DNA of 36,182 nucleotides from NCBI GenBank assembly GCA_019454765.1, contig JACFNR010000010.1, positions 34,192 to 70,373 of the forward strand, in the 5' to 3' direction. Numbering within the stretch: the first letter of the stretch is position 1; the number at the start of each line of letters is the position of its first letter. The stretch comes from Trueperaceae bacterium (lineage in GTDB: Bacteria; Deinococcota; Deinococci; Deinococcales; Trueperaceae). The notes under the pieces were generated by a model that was not told where the DNA came from, made no database searches, and saw only the letters and a program-made list of their open reading frames with translations. The position numbers and the translations under genes are program-made. This document shows, piece after piece, positions 8,702 through 16,142 of this stretch.

Positions 8702-8950
8702 ATGCCCGAGACGCCCGCTCACCTGGAAGCGCAACTCAAGGCCCTCCGCCAGGACGCGCGCGCGCTGGCCGACACGAAGGGGTTGGCGGCCGCCTTCGAG
8801 ATGGAGCTCTTCAGCTTCGAGCGCGCGGTCGAGGAGGCGCTGGCCGCCCGGTCGGCGGAGGCCGCTCGGCTCGCCGTGGCGCAGGGCCGCAAGCTCCTGA
8901 CGACCCTGAAAGACGCGCCGGACAAGTCGGGCGGACTGCTCGTCAGGTGA
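8702..8950 (+). CDS. Small helical protein of unknown function
   Basis: Eighty-two residues, unrecognised. It is rich in Ala, Glu, Leu and Arg with few helix breakers until the last dozen residues, so it should form two or three alpha helices. There is no signal peptide and no membrane segment. ATG 8702 is preceded by GGGAGG and lies 78 bp after the ABC ATPase stop, on the same strand, so it may be the last gene of the importer operon. A GC-rich hairpin follows directly. The ribosome-binding site and protein-like composition favour a real gene. Confidence 0.6.
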   Translation: MPETPAHLEAQLKALRQDARALADTKGLAAAFEMELFSFERAVEEALAARSAEAARLAVAQGRKLLTTLKDAPDKSGGLLVR

Positions 8951-8952
8951 GG

Positions 8953-8982
8953 GCCCCGCCGCCGCGGGCCGGGCGGCGGGGC
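8953..8982 (+). terminator. GC-rich hairpin after the small helical protein
   Basis: Perfect 11-bp stem (8953-8963 and 8972-8982) with an 8-nt loop, immediately after the stop at 8950. No T-run follows, so a terminator role is tentative. It separates the importer operon from the next gene, which has its own promoter. Confidence 0.5.
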
Positions 8983-9009
8983 GACCTTCCGGAACCGGGC
9001 GGGCTCGGA

Positions 9010-9015
9010 TAGGGT
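9010..9015 (+). promoter_or_regulatory. Leaderless -10 box of the nagB-like gene
   Basis: TAGGGT followed by exactly 6 nt and the ATG at 9022. This is the spacing at which transcription would start at or next to the start codon, so the mRNA would lack a ribosome-binding site. No Shine-Dalgarno at the right distance is needed or clearly present. Confidence 0.5.
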
Positions 9016-9021
9016 GAGGGC

Positions 9022-9822
9022 ATGCAGATCGTGATACTCCCCACCGCAGCGAACGCCGAGCACCTCGCGGCGCGCATCGTCGCCGACAGACTGAGGGCCA
9101 AGCCGGACCTGGTGCTCGGCTGCGCCACCGGCCGCACCATGGAGGGCATCTACGACCGGCTCGTGGCGATCGCGGCCGCCGAGCGCCTCGACTTCTCGGC
9201 CGTCCACACCTTCAACCTGGACGAGTACGTCGGCCTCGCGCCGAGCGATCCGCGCTCGTACCACCACTACATGACCGAGCGCCTCTTCTCGCGGGTCGGT
9301 CTCGCCCGCGAACGCACCCACCTCCCGAACGGCGTGGCCACCGATCTCCAGGCGGAGTGCGCCGACTACGAGGCGCGCATCAAGGCCGTGGGCGGCATCG
9401 ACCTGCAGCTCCTCGGCCTGGGCAGCACCGGCCACATCGGCTTCAACGAGCCGCTCTCATCCCTCACGTCGCGCACCCGGCCCAAGGTCCTCGCGCCGGG
9501 CACGCGGGAGCAGAACGCCGAGGCCTTCGGCGGTGACCCGGCGAGCGTGCCCGCGCGGGCCCTCACCATGGGGGTGGGCACGATCCTCGAGGCGCACGAG
9601 GTGCTGCTCATCGTGACGGGGGCGCACAAGGCCGACATCCTCGCCACGGCCGCGGAGGGGCCCGTCACCTCGTTGGTGAGCGCCACGGCGTTGCAGTTCC
9701 ACCCGCGCTGCCACGTGCTGGTGGACGAGGCGGCGGCGGCGCGCCTGCAGGAGCGGGAGTACTACGAGTGGACCGTCAGGCACGAGCCGGCCTGGGAGCG
9801 GTACGCGAACCTGCTCGATTGA
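9022..9822 (+). CDS. nagB: Glucosamine-6-phosphate deaminase (NagB family)
   Basis: Cytoplasmic enzyme of 266 residues, the usual NagB length, converting glucosamine-6-phosphate to fructose-6-phosphate and ammonia. Family motifs are FNLDEYVGL (Asp67, matching catalytic Asp72 of E. coli NagB) and GLGSTGHIGFNEP (His138 and Glu143, matching His143 and Glu148). At the position of E. coli Asp141 there is Thr136, where other NagB proteins have Asp or Asn. A GAHKA stretch lies further on. A close relative acting on another sugar phosphate is possible. The gene lies on the same strand as the AfuABC-type importer, but a hairpin and its own -10 box suggest separate transcription. Confidence 0.85.
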   Translation: MQIVILPTAANAEHLAARIVADRLRAKPDLVLGCATGRTMEGIYDRLVAIAAAERLDFSAVHTFNLDEYVGLAPSDPRSYHHYMTERLFSRVGLARERTHLPNGVATDLQAECADYEARIKAVGGIDLQLLGLGSTGHIGFNEPLSSLTSRTRPKVLAPGTREQNAEAFGGDPASVPARALTMGVGTILEAHEVLLIVTGAHKADILATAAEGPVTSLVSATALQFHPRCHVLVDEAAAARLQEREYYEWTVRHEPAWERYANLLD

Positions 9823-9864
9823 CGCTCGCGTACGCCAGCCTCTGGCGACGCCGCCGGGGCACGG

Positions 9865-9870
9865 TAGTGT
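9865..9870 (+). promoter_or_regulatory. -10-like box before the 74-aa gene
   Basis: TAGTGT placed so that transcription would begin near 9877, at the base of the following hairpin. There is no recognisable -35. Confidence 0.35.
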
Positions 9871-9874
9871 GAGT

Positions 9875-9900
9875 CGCCGGCACGTTCCAGCGTGCCGGCG
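9875..9900 (+). promoter_or_regulatory. Leader hairpin just before a ribosome-binding site
   Basis: Perfect 10-bp inverted repeat (CGCCGGCACG, 9875-9884, and its complement, 9891-9900) with the loop TTCCAG. AAGGAGG follows at 9904-9910. If transcription starts near 9877 the mRNA would begin with this hairpin, which would protect its 5' end or control ribosome entry. Confidence 0.65.
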
Positions 9901-9913
9901 CCGAAGGAGGAAC

Positions 9914-10138
9914 ATGGAGACCTGGCTTACTTCCCTCATCACGCCCACGCCCCAGGCGGGGTTCGAACTGGCCATCAAGATGGCGCGCATGGGCGTCAAG
10001 TACACGCAGCCGTCGGCGGAGGTGCGCGACAAGCTCCGCCCCGAGTACGCCAACGACGCCGACAGCCTCACGTGGGCGTCGCAGGTCATAGCTATCAACT
10101 TCCAGACGGTGGCCGCCGCCAACGGTTACTGGCGCTAG
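9914..10138 (+). CDS. Conserved-looking 74-aa protein of unknown function
   Basis: Unrecognised 74-residue protein. The start is well defined: AAGGAGG ends 3 nt before ATG 9914, the strongest ribosome-binding site in the window. The sequence is mixed and protein-like, with an amphipathic stretch FELAIKMARMGVKY and a C-terminal part ending NFQTVAAANGYWR. There is no signal peptide or membrane segment. It stands alone between the deaminase gene and a convergent ABC exporter, with a hairpin leader of its own. Strong translation signals suggest an abundant protein, but no function can be assigned. Confidence 0.65.
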   Translation: METWLTSLITPTPQAGFELAIKMARMGVKYTQPSAEVRDKLRPEYANDADSLTWASQVIAINFQTVAAANGYWR

Positions 10139-10149
10139 GCTCGGCGTCC

Positions 10150-10165
10150 CGCGGCGCGCGCCGCG
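10150..10165. terminator. Palindromic hairpin between convergent genes
   Basis: A perfect 16-bp GC palindrome (CGCGGCGCGCGCCGCG) in the 36 bp between the convergent stops at 10138 and 10175. Its position suggests a bidirectional terminator, but there is no T-run. Confidence 0.45.
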
Positions 10166-10174
10166 CCTCGCTCG

Positions 10175-12163
10175 TCACGCCGCCCTCTCGTCCACCTCGA
10201 ACTGCGAGCGGTAGAGGGCGGCGTAGGGGCCGCCCTCCGCCAACAGCTCCTCGTGCGTCCCGCGCTCGACGATGCGGCCCGCCTCCATCATCAGGATCGT
10301 GTCGGCCCCGATGATAGTGGAGAGGCGGTGGGCGATCACGAAGGACGTTCGGTCGCCGCGCAACGCGCTCATGGCCTGCTGCAGCAGTAGCTCGGTGCGG
10401 GTGTCGACCGAACTGGTCGCCTCGTCGAGGATGAGCAGCGCCGGCCGCGCCAGGAAGGCGCGGGCGATGGTGATCAGCTGCTTCTCGCCGGCGCTGACGT
10501 TGCTGCCCTCGTCGTCGATGACGGTGTCGTAACCGTCCGGCAGGCTGTGCACGAACCTGTCGACGAAGGCGGCGCGGGCAGCCTCCAGGACCTCTTCCTC
10601 GGTCGCGTCCGGCCTGCCGTAGGCGATGTTGGCGCGGATGGTGCCCTTGAACAGCCACGTGTCCTGCAGGACCATGCCGATGCTGGCACGCAGGTCGGCA
10701 CGGCTCATCGTGGCGATGTCGACGCCGTCCAGCGTGATGCGGCCCGCGTCGAGCTCGTAGAAGCGCATCAGCAGGTTGACGAGCGTGGTCTTCCCCGCGC
10801 CCGTCGGTCCGACGATGGCGACCGTGCGGCCCGGCTCGGCCACGAGCGACAGGTCCTCGATGAGCGGCCTGTCCGGCTCGTAGCGGAACGACACGCCCTC
10901 GAACGCCACCCGGCCCTCCACGCTCGCCGCGGCGCGGCGCTCCGCCGCGTCCGGGAGTTCCTCCTCGGCGTCGAGCAGCTCGAAGACGCGCTCCGCCGAC
11001 GCGACCCCCGACTGCAGCATGTTGATCATGGAGGCGATCTGCGTGACGGGTTGCGTGAACTGCCGGGAGTACTGGATGAACGCCTGCACGCTGCCGAGGC
11101 TGAGGAGGCCGCCAGCGACCCGCAGGCCGCCTATCACGGCGACGGCGGCGTAGTTGAGGTTACCGACGAAGCTCGAGACCGGCATGATCAGGCCGGAGAG
11201 GAACTGCGCCCTGAAGCCGGCGCGGTAGAGCGCCTCGTTCTCGACCTCGAACCCCTGCTGCACCTCCTCTTGCCGGCCGAAGACCTTCACGAGGGAGTGC
11301 CCGGTGTACGCCTCCTCGATCGCCGCGTTCAGCGTGCCCGTGTGGCGCCACTGCAGGGTGAACTCCCTGCCGGAGCGCTTCATGACGAACGCGGCGACGA
11401 GCATGGTGAGGGGGATGCTGAGGAGCGCCACGAGGGTGAGCAGCGGCGAGATGGTGAGCATCATGACGAGCATGAACAGCACGGTCAGGACGGCGGTGGT
11501 GAACTGGCTGAGGGTCTGCTGCAGGCTCTGCGAGATGTTGTCGATGTCGTTCGTCACGCGGCTGAGGAGCTCGCCGCGCGGCTGCGCGTCGAAGTAGCGC
11601 AGGGGCAACCGGTTGAGCTTCTCCTCGACGCGGCGCCTGAACCCGAAGACGGTCGCGTTCACCACGTCGTTCAGCAGGTAGCCCTGCAGGTACTGCAGGA
11701 GCGCCGAGAGCAGGTAGAGCGCCATGACGGTGAGCAGCACCCGCCCGACGGCCTGGAAGTCCACGCCCTGGCCCGGCACCATGACCATGCCGGCCAGCAT
11801 GTCGGCGACCTTCGACTGCCCGGCGGCCCGCGCCGCCGCCACGGCCTGCTCCTTGCTCAGACCTGCCGGGAACATCTTGCCGATCAGGCCACCGAAGATG
11901 AGGTCGGTCGCGTGGCCGAGGACGCGCGGGCCGACCGACGCCAACCCGACGGAGGCGACGGCGGCCGCGAGCAAGGCGGCCAGCCTCCACCGGTGGGGCG
12001 CGAGCTGACGGAGGAGGCGCCGGACGGACGGCCCGAACGCCGTGGCCTTGTCGCCGACCGCGCCGCCCCAGCGGCCGCCGCTGCGGATGCGCTCGGTGGC
12101 GCGCATGGTCGTGGGCCGCTTGCCGCCGCCGGCCGGCGTCCCACTCCGCTCCCGTGCGCTCAC
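10175..12163 (-). CDS. ABC exporter half-transporter, TM288-like partner
   Basis: Type IV ABC exporter subunit of 662 residues: an N-terminal soluble stretch of about 40 residues, a six-helix membrane domain (about 45-380, with a long insert after TM1), then an ATPase domain. Walker A is GPTGAGKTT, Walker B LLILDEATSSVD keeps the catalytic Glu, and the switch is FVIAHRL. The signature is NVSAGEKQL instead of LSGGQ. It starts with GTG overlapping the stop of the upstream half-transporter by 4 nt (GTGA), so the two are translated together and should form a heterodimer like TM287/288, BmrCD or TmrAB. Substrates of such pumps include drugs, lipids and peptides; none can be read here. Confidence 0.9.
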   Translation of the reverse strand: MSARERSGTPAGGGKRPTTMRATERIRSGGRWGGAVGDKATAFGPSVRRLLRQLAPHRWRLAALLAAAVASVGLASVGPRVLGHATDLIFGGLIGKMFPAGLSKEQAVAAARAAGQSKVADMLAGMVMVPGQGVDFQAVGRVLLTVMALYLLSALLQYLQGYLLNDVVNATVFGFRRRVEEKLNRLPLRYFDAQPRGELLSRVTNDIDNISQSLQQTLSQFTTAVLTVLFMLVMMLTISPLLTLVALLSIPLTMLVAAFVMKRSGREFTLQWRHTGTLNAAIEEAYTGHSLVKVFGRQEEVQQGFEVENEALYRAGFRAQFLSGLIMPVSSFVGNLNYAAVAVIGGLRVAGGLLSLGSVQAFIQYSRQFTQPVTQIASMINMLQSGVASAERVFELLDAEEELPDAAERRAAASVEGRVAFEGVSFRYEPDRPLIEDLSLVAEPGRTVAIVGPTGAGKTTLVNLLMRFYELDAGRITLDGVDIATMSRADLRASIGMVLQDTWLFKGTIRANIAYGRPDATEEEVLEAARAAFVDRFVHSLPDGYDTVIDDEGSNVSAGEKQLITIARAFLARPALLILDEATSSVDTRTELLLQQAMSALRGDRTSFVIAHRLSTIIGADTILMMEAGRIVERGTHEELLAEGGPYAALYRSQFEVDERAA

Positions 12164-13887
12164 GCCGCCACCTGCGCCTGCGACGCGACGATCTCCTGGT
12201 AGGTGGGGGAGGTGGCGAGCAGCTGCTCGTGCGTCCCGAGGCCCACGACGCGCCCGTCCTCGAGGACGACGATGCGGTCGGCGTGCTGGATCGTGGCGAC
12301 GCGCTGCCCGACGATCAGGACCGCCGCGCTCCTCGTCACGGGGTCGAGCGCGCGCCGCAACCGCGCGTCGGTGGCGACGTCGAGCGCGGAGAACGAGTCG
12401 TCGAACAGGTAGAAGGCGGGGCGCTTGACGAGGGCCCGGGCGATGGCGAGGCGCTGGCGCTGTCCGCCGGACACGTTGGTCCCGCCCTGGGCGATGGGCG
12501 AGTCGAGGCCCGCCTCCATCGTCGCCACGAAATCGCTCGCCTGTGCCACCTCCAGCGCGCGCCAGAGAGCGGCGTCGTCGGCGCCCGGGTCACCGTAGAG
12601 CAGGTTGCTGCGCACCGTGCCCGAGAAGAGGAACGCCTTCTGCGGCACGAGCCCGATGCGAGCCCACAGGGCGTCGGGGCCGTAGTCCCGCACGTCGACG
12701 CCGTCGACCAAGATCGCGCCGCCCGTCACGTCGAAGAGCCTGGGCACGAGGCTCACCAGCGTCGACTTGCCGGCGCCCGTCGACCCGATCACGGCCACGG
12801 TCTCCCCCGGCCCCACGTCGAAGCTGACGTCCGCCAGCACGGGGTGGCTGGCGCCGGGGTAGCTGAACGTGACGTTGCGGAACTCCAGCCTGCCGCTGGG
12901 GCGGGTCGGCAGCACGGGCGCGCTCGGCGGCACCACGCTGGGCGCGGTGGAGAGCACCTCGCCTATGCGCCCGGCCGAGACGCTGGCCCGGGGGAGGAGC
13001 ATCAGCAGCATGGTCGACATGAGGATGGCGATGAGGATCTGGATGAGGTAGCTGATGTAGGCCGTCATGCTGCCGATCTGCATCAGGCCGGCGTCGACGC
13101 GCAGCCCACCGAACCAGAGGACGGCGACGGTGGAGGCGTTGAGCACGAGCATCACGAGCGGGAACATGGCGGCCATCCAGCGCCCGACGTAGAGCGTGAC
13201 GTCGGTGAGCTCGGTGTTGGCCTCCTCGAAGCGGCGCTCCTCGTGCGGCTCCCGCACGAACGCCCTCACGACGCGGATCCCGCCGATCTGTTCGCGCAGC
13301 ACCTGGTTGACGCGGTCGATGCGGCGCTGCATCCGGCGGAAGCCGGGCACCATGCGGCTGAGTATCAGGCCGATCGCCCCTGCCAGGAGGGGGACGGCCA
13401 CGGCGACGAGCCACGACAGCCCGATGTCCTCGCGCATGGCCATGATCACGCCGCCGATCATCATGATGGGCGTGGTGACGATCATCGCGAAGCTCATGAA
13501 CACGAGCGTCTGGACCTGCTGCACGTCGTTGGTGGTGCGCGTGAGCAGCGACGGCGCGCCGAACGCGTTGACCTCGCGCGCCGCGAACTGGCCGACGCGC
13601 CGGAAGACCCCCGAGCGCAGGTCGCGTCCGAAGCGCATGGCCGTCCGAGCCGCGAAGTAGACGGCCACCACGGTGGCGGCCACCTGCACCAAGGAGACGG
13701 CGAGCATGAACGCGCCCTGGCGCAGGATGTAGCCCGTGTCGCCCCTGATGATGCCCTTGTCGATGATGTCGGCGTTGATGCTGGGTAGGAGCAGGGTCCC
13801 GATGGTGGCCACGAACTGGAGGGCCACGATCAGGCCTATGGCGCCGCGCGACGGCCTCGTGTACTCGCCGATGAGCCTCAGTAGCAC
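12160..13887 (-). CDS. ABC exporter half-transporter, TM287-like partner with degenerate site
   Basis: Exporter half of 575 residues: six membrane helices (to about 310) followed by an ATPase domain. Walker A GSTGAGKST and signature NVSGGQRQR are canonical. Walker B reads FYLFDDSFSALD, with Asp where the catalytic Glu should be, and the switch reads LIVGQRVATI, with Gln for the conserved His. Those two changes mark the degenerate-site partner of heterodimeric exporters (TM287, BmrC). The start is GTG, 7 bp after the stop of the TetR gene, and GGAGAGG inside the end of that gene serves as ribosome-binding site. It is thus in one operon with the regulator and the second half. Confidence 0.9.
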   Translation of the reverse strand: MLLRLIGEYTRPSRGAIGLIVALQFVATIGTLLLPSINADIIDKGIIRGDTGYILRQGAFMLAVSLVQVAATVVAVYFAARTAMRFGRDLRSGVFRRVGQFAAREVNAFGAPSLLTRTTNDVQQVQTLVFMSFAMIVTTPIMMIGGVIMAMREDIGLSWLVAVAVPLLAGAIGLILSRMVPGFRRMQRRIDRVNQVLREQIGGIRVVRAFVREPHEERRFEEANTELTDVTLYVGRWMAAMFPLVMLVLNASTVAVLWFGGLRVDAGLMQIGSMTAYISYLIQILIAILMSTMLLMLLPRASVSAGRIGEVLSTAPSVVPPSAPVLPTRPSGRLEFRNVTFSYPGASHPVLADVSFDVGPGETVAVIGSTGAGKSTLVSLVPRLFDVTGGAILVDGVDVRDYGPDALWARIGLVPQKAFLFSGTVRSNLLYGDPGADDAALWRALEVAQASDFVATMEAGLDSPIAQGGTNVSGGQRQRLAIARALVKRPAFYLFDDSFSALDVATDARLRRALDPVTRSAAVLIVGQRVATIQHADRIVVLEDGRVVGLGTHEQLLATSPTYQEIVASQAQVAA

Positions 13888-13894
13888 CTCGGCG

Positions 13895-14500
13895 TCACCT
13901 CTCCTTCTCCGGCGCCAGCGCGCCGCGGAGGCAGAACGTCACGAGCTCCTCCGGGGTGGGCCAGTCCTCTGGCGCCGCGTGCGGCAACCGGCTGGCGAAC
14001 AGCTGGGTGGTGAACAACCTCGCGAAGAGCGCGGGCGATACCCTCAGCTCGGCCGCGTGCGGCTCGAGCAGGTCCCTGACGGCGGCGGCCACCTCCGCGA
14101 GCCAGTCGCGCATGTAGGTCGGGCCGCCGAAGCTGCGGGGGCGGCCACGCCCCGCCACGGCGTGCAGCGCGACGGCAAGACCGTGCACCTCGTCGAGGCG
14201 TGGCACGACCTCACCGGCGACGGCCAGCAGCTTCCGCTCGAGTCCCGGCAACTCCGCCAGCCTGGCCAGGCCGGCCCTCAACGGCCCCGGGTCGAGGCGT
14301 TCCTCGATGGTCGCCAGCAGCAGCGAACGCTTGTCTTCGAAGACGGTGAAGAGAGTGCCTTCGGCCACGCCGGCGGCCTCGGCCAGCTCGCGGGTCGTCA
14401 CGCCGGCGCCGCGCGCCACCAGGAGCGGCGTGACGGCGGTGATGATGCTGCGACGCCGCGCCGCGCGGTCGAGGGGTGGGGCTCGCCTCGGTCTCGTCAC
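13895..14500 (-). CDS. TetR-family repressor of the ABC exporter
   Basis: DNA-binding regulator of 201 residues. The N-terminal helix-turn-helix reads TTRELAEAAGVAEGTLFTVF, a clear TetR pattern (residues about 35-55), followed by a helical ligand-binding domain of the usual size. It starts with GTG, which lies 6 nt after a TAGGCT -10 box, so the mRNA is probably leaderless. A 14-bp palindrome 16 bp upstream of the start is the likely operator, giving autoregulation and control of the two exporter genes that follow by 7 bp. Inducers are probably exporter substrates. Function by family and context is secure; the ligand is unknown. Confidence 0.88.
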   Translation of the reverse strand: MTRPRRAPPLDRAARRRSIITAVTPLLVARGAGVTTRELAEAAGVAEGTLFTVFEDKRSLLLATIEERLDPGPLRAGLARLAELPGLERKLLAVAGEVVPRLDEVHGLAVALHAVAGRGRPRSFGGPTYMRDWLAEVAAAVRDLLEPHAAELRVSPALFARLFTTQLFASRLPHAAPEDWPTPEELVTFCLRGALAPEKER

Positions 14501-14506
14501 CGCGGC

Positions 14507-14512
14507 AGCCTA
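14507..14512 (-). promoter_or_regulatory. Leaderless -10 box of the TetR-exporter operon
   Basis: TAGGCT on the minus strand, followed by 6 nt and the GTG start at 14500. No -35 is obvious; the operator palindrome occupies the spacer region. Confidence 0.5.
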
Positions 14513-14516
14513 ACTG

Positions 14517-14530
14517 AGTGAGCGCTCACT
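14517..14530. promoter_or_regulatory. TetR operator palindrome
   Basis: AGTGAGCGCTCACT is a perfect 14-bp palindrome of the kind bound by many TetR repressors. It lies next to the -10 box, where a bound dimer would block RNA polymerase. Confidence 0.75.
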
Positions 14531-14610
14531 TGGATGAGAGCGCCGCGCGGGACCAGACGGCGACCGCGCCCGCTCGCGTCGCTACCGCGACCAGATCGCG
14601 CCGCGCCGCC

Positions 14611-14817
14611 TCAGCGCCTGCGCCGCACCGCCACGGCCGCACCCAGGGCCGCTCCCGCCCCCAGGATCATGAGCACGGAGAGCACGATGAACGCCACGCG
14701 CGTCCGGGACGGCTCCACCACCGCCGCGTCCAGGGCGAAGAACACGCCTAACACCGCCAACACGGTCGCCACCAGGGCGCGACCGTTGCCGGCTCCGGGT
14801 CTCTGTTCGAGGTCCAT
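14611..14817 (-). CDS. Small two-helix membrane protein
   Basis: Sixty-eight residues, no recognised family. Two hydrophobic stretches (about residues 14-30 and 40-60, ending AAVAVRRRR) indicate two membrane helices with a short loop. ATG 14817 sits 6 nt after TACTAT, again a leaderless arrangement, while the longer frame back to 14865 has no such signal. It lies 35 bp after the glycosyltransferase stop and 110 bp before the TetR gene, all on the minus strand. It may be a small accessory membrane protein; nothing more can be said. Confidence 0.6.
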   Translation of the reverse strand: MDLEQRPGAGNGRALVATVLAVLGVFFALDAAVVEPSRTRVAFIVLSVLMILGAGAALGAAVAVRRRR

Positions 14818-14823
14818 GCTTGG

Positions 14824-14829
14824 ATAGTA
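14824..14829 (-). promoter_or_regulatory. Leaderless -10 box of the small membrane protein
   Basis: TACTAT on the minus strand followed by 6 nt and ATG 14817, a near-consensus -10 at the spacing expected for a leaderless transcript. Confidence 0.5.
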
Positions 14830-14852
14830 AGCCGCCGGCCGCGAGCGACCGG

Positions 14853-16142
14853 CTACGACCGCCAACCGAAGCGCCCCAGCAGGTGCCGCGCCGCGCCGTC
14901 CGCCCCCGGCTCGTCACGCACGGTCGCGGCCACCGCCGCGGCCCGCGCGGCCACCGCCGGCTCGAGCACGCGCCTCAGCGCCGCCTCCAGGCCGTCGACG
15001 CCGAACTCGCGCGGCACGAGCCGCGCCCCGACGCCGAGCTCCGTGACGCGGACCGACCAGTGGTACTGGTCGAAGAACGCCGGCACCACGAGCTGCGGCG
15101 CGCCGGCGCGCAGGGCGGCGCCGGTGGTCCCCGCCCCGCCATGGTGGATGGCGGCCTTCACGCGCGGGAAGAGCCAGTCGTGAGGCACCTCGGTGACCAC
15201 GTACCGGTCGACGGACCCGGCGCTCCCGCCCCCCAACCCGGCCCACCCGGCCGCCACCACCAGCCGCAGCCCCAGGCGGACGGCGACCTCGTCCACCACC
15301 CGCTCGACCGTGCCCAGGTCGCGCGCGGGCAGGTGGCTCCCGAACCCGACGTATACGGGCGGGTCGCCAGCGGCAAGGAACGCCTCCAGGGAGCCGGGCG
15401 GCCGCCACCCCGCCGGGCGCGGCAGCTCCCACCACCCGCCAACGAAGCGGTCGGCGGGCCAATCGGCCGGCGGCGGCGCCGCGAACGGGCTGTAGCCGTA
15501 TAGCCGGGCGACCTCGGGCCCCAACCGGCGCCACGGGGTGGCGAGGAGCCCCACGGGCGGCAGACCGAGCCGCTCCACGCGCCAGCGGTTCACCACGCCG
15601 CGCCACGGGAACCACACCACCTGTTCCCCCAGCCAGTGGCTCGCCCGGTTGAAGCGGCGGCGGGCCGGTCCGGGGGTGCGAGGCGCCTGGCGCAGCGCGA
15701 CGCTGGGGTACTCGGCCGTCACGTCCCACGGCTGTAGCGAGGCGAAGGCGGCGGGCTTGGCCGAGGCCTCGGCAAGGTGCGGTCCGGCCAGCGCGCCATG
15801 CGAGAAGACCATGGCGTCACAGGCGTCGACCAGTTCCGCCGACTGCTCGAGCATGCGGCGCATGGTGGGCTCCCAGTCCACGGTGAAGCGCCTGGCGGCG
15901 GCCAGCACCGCCGGGCGCCTCACGAGGGCGCGCAACCGGGCCTGGCTACGCATCCACTCGACGGGGTCGCCGGCGAGCTCCGCGAACCGGACGCCGCGCT
16001 CCTCGACGAGCGCGCGGTGGGCCGCGTGAGCGCCCACCACGGGATGGACGCCCCTACGCTGCAACGCCAACGCCAGCGCGACGAACGGCTGCACGTCGCC
16101 GCGCGAACCGAACGTCAAGATGGCGACCCTGCGCTCAGGCAC
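14853..16142 (-). CDS. UGT-type glycosyltransferase (GT1/GT28-like)
   Basis: Glycosyltransferase of 429 residues with a GT-B fold. The N-terminus VAILTFGSRGDVQPFVALA is the typical acceptor-side opening (GSRGDVQP) of sterol, macrolide and carotenoid glycosyltransferases. The donor-binding signature AAIHHGGAGTTGAALRAGAP followed by P..FDQ lies near the C-terminus. The start is GTG 16142, overlapping the end of the flippase-like gene by 8 bp; longer in-frame extensions lack family sequence. It likely transfers a nucleotide-activated sugar onto a lipid or other hydrophobic acceptor. Pairing with a membrane flippase-like protein supports glycolipid or carotenoid glycoside synthesis, but the acceptor is an inference. 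Confidence 0.85.
   Translation of the reverse strand: MPERRVAILTFGSRGDVQPFVALALALQRRGVHPVVGAHAAHRALVEERGVRFAELAGDPVEWMRSQARLRALVRRPAVLAAARRFTVDWEPTMRRMLEQSAELVDACDAMVFSHGALAGPHLAEASAKPAAFASLQPWDVTAEYPSVALRQAPRTPGPARRRFNRASHWLGEQVVWFPWRGVVNRWRVERLGLPPVGLLATPWRRLGPEVARLYGYSPFAAPPPADWPADRFVGGWWELPRPAGWRPPGSLEAFLAAGDPPVYVGFGSHLPARDLGTVERVVDEVAVRLGLRLVVAAGWAGLGGGSAGSVDRYVVTEVPHDWLFPRVKAAIHHGGAGTTGAALRAGAPQLVVPAFFDQYHWSVRVTELGVGARLVPREFGVDGLEAALRRVLEPAVAARAAAVAATVRDEPGADGAARHLLGRFGWRS

Noticed and set aside
10547-12202. 551-codon plus-strand frame
   Set aside because: Antisense to the second exporter half, with composition typical of a shadow frame.
12154-13788. 544-codon plus-strand frame opposite the ABC exporter
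   Set aside because: Biased, repetitive composition and no start signals; antisense shadow of a conserved gene.
14518-14751. 77-codon plus-strand frame starting in the TetR operator
   Set aside because: His/Arg/Gln-rich low-complexity translation, opposite the small membrane protein gene, with no ribosome site.
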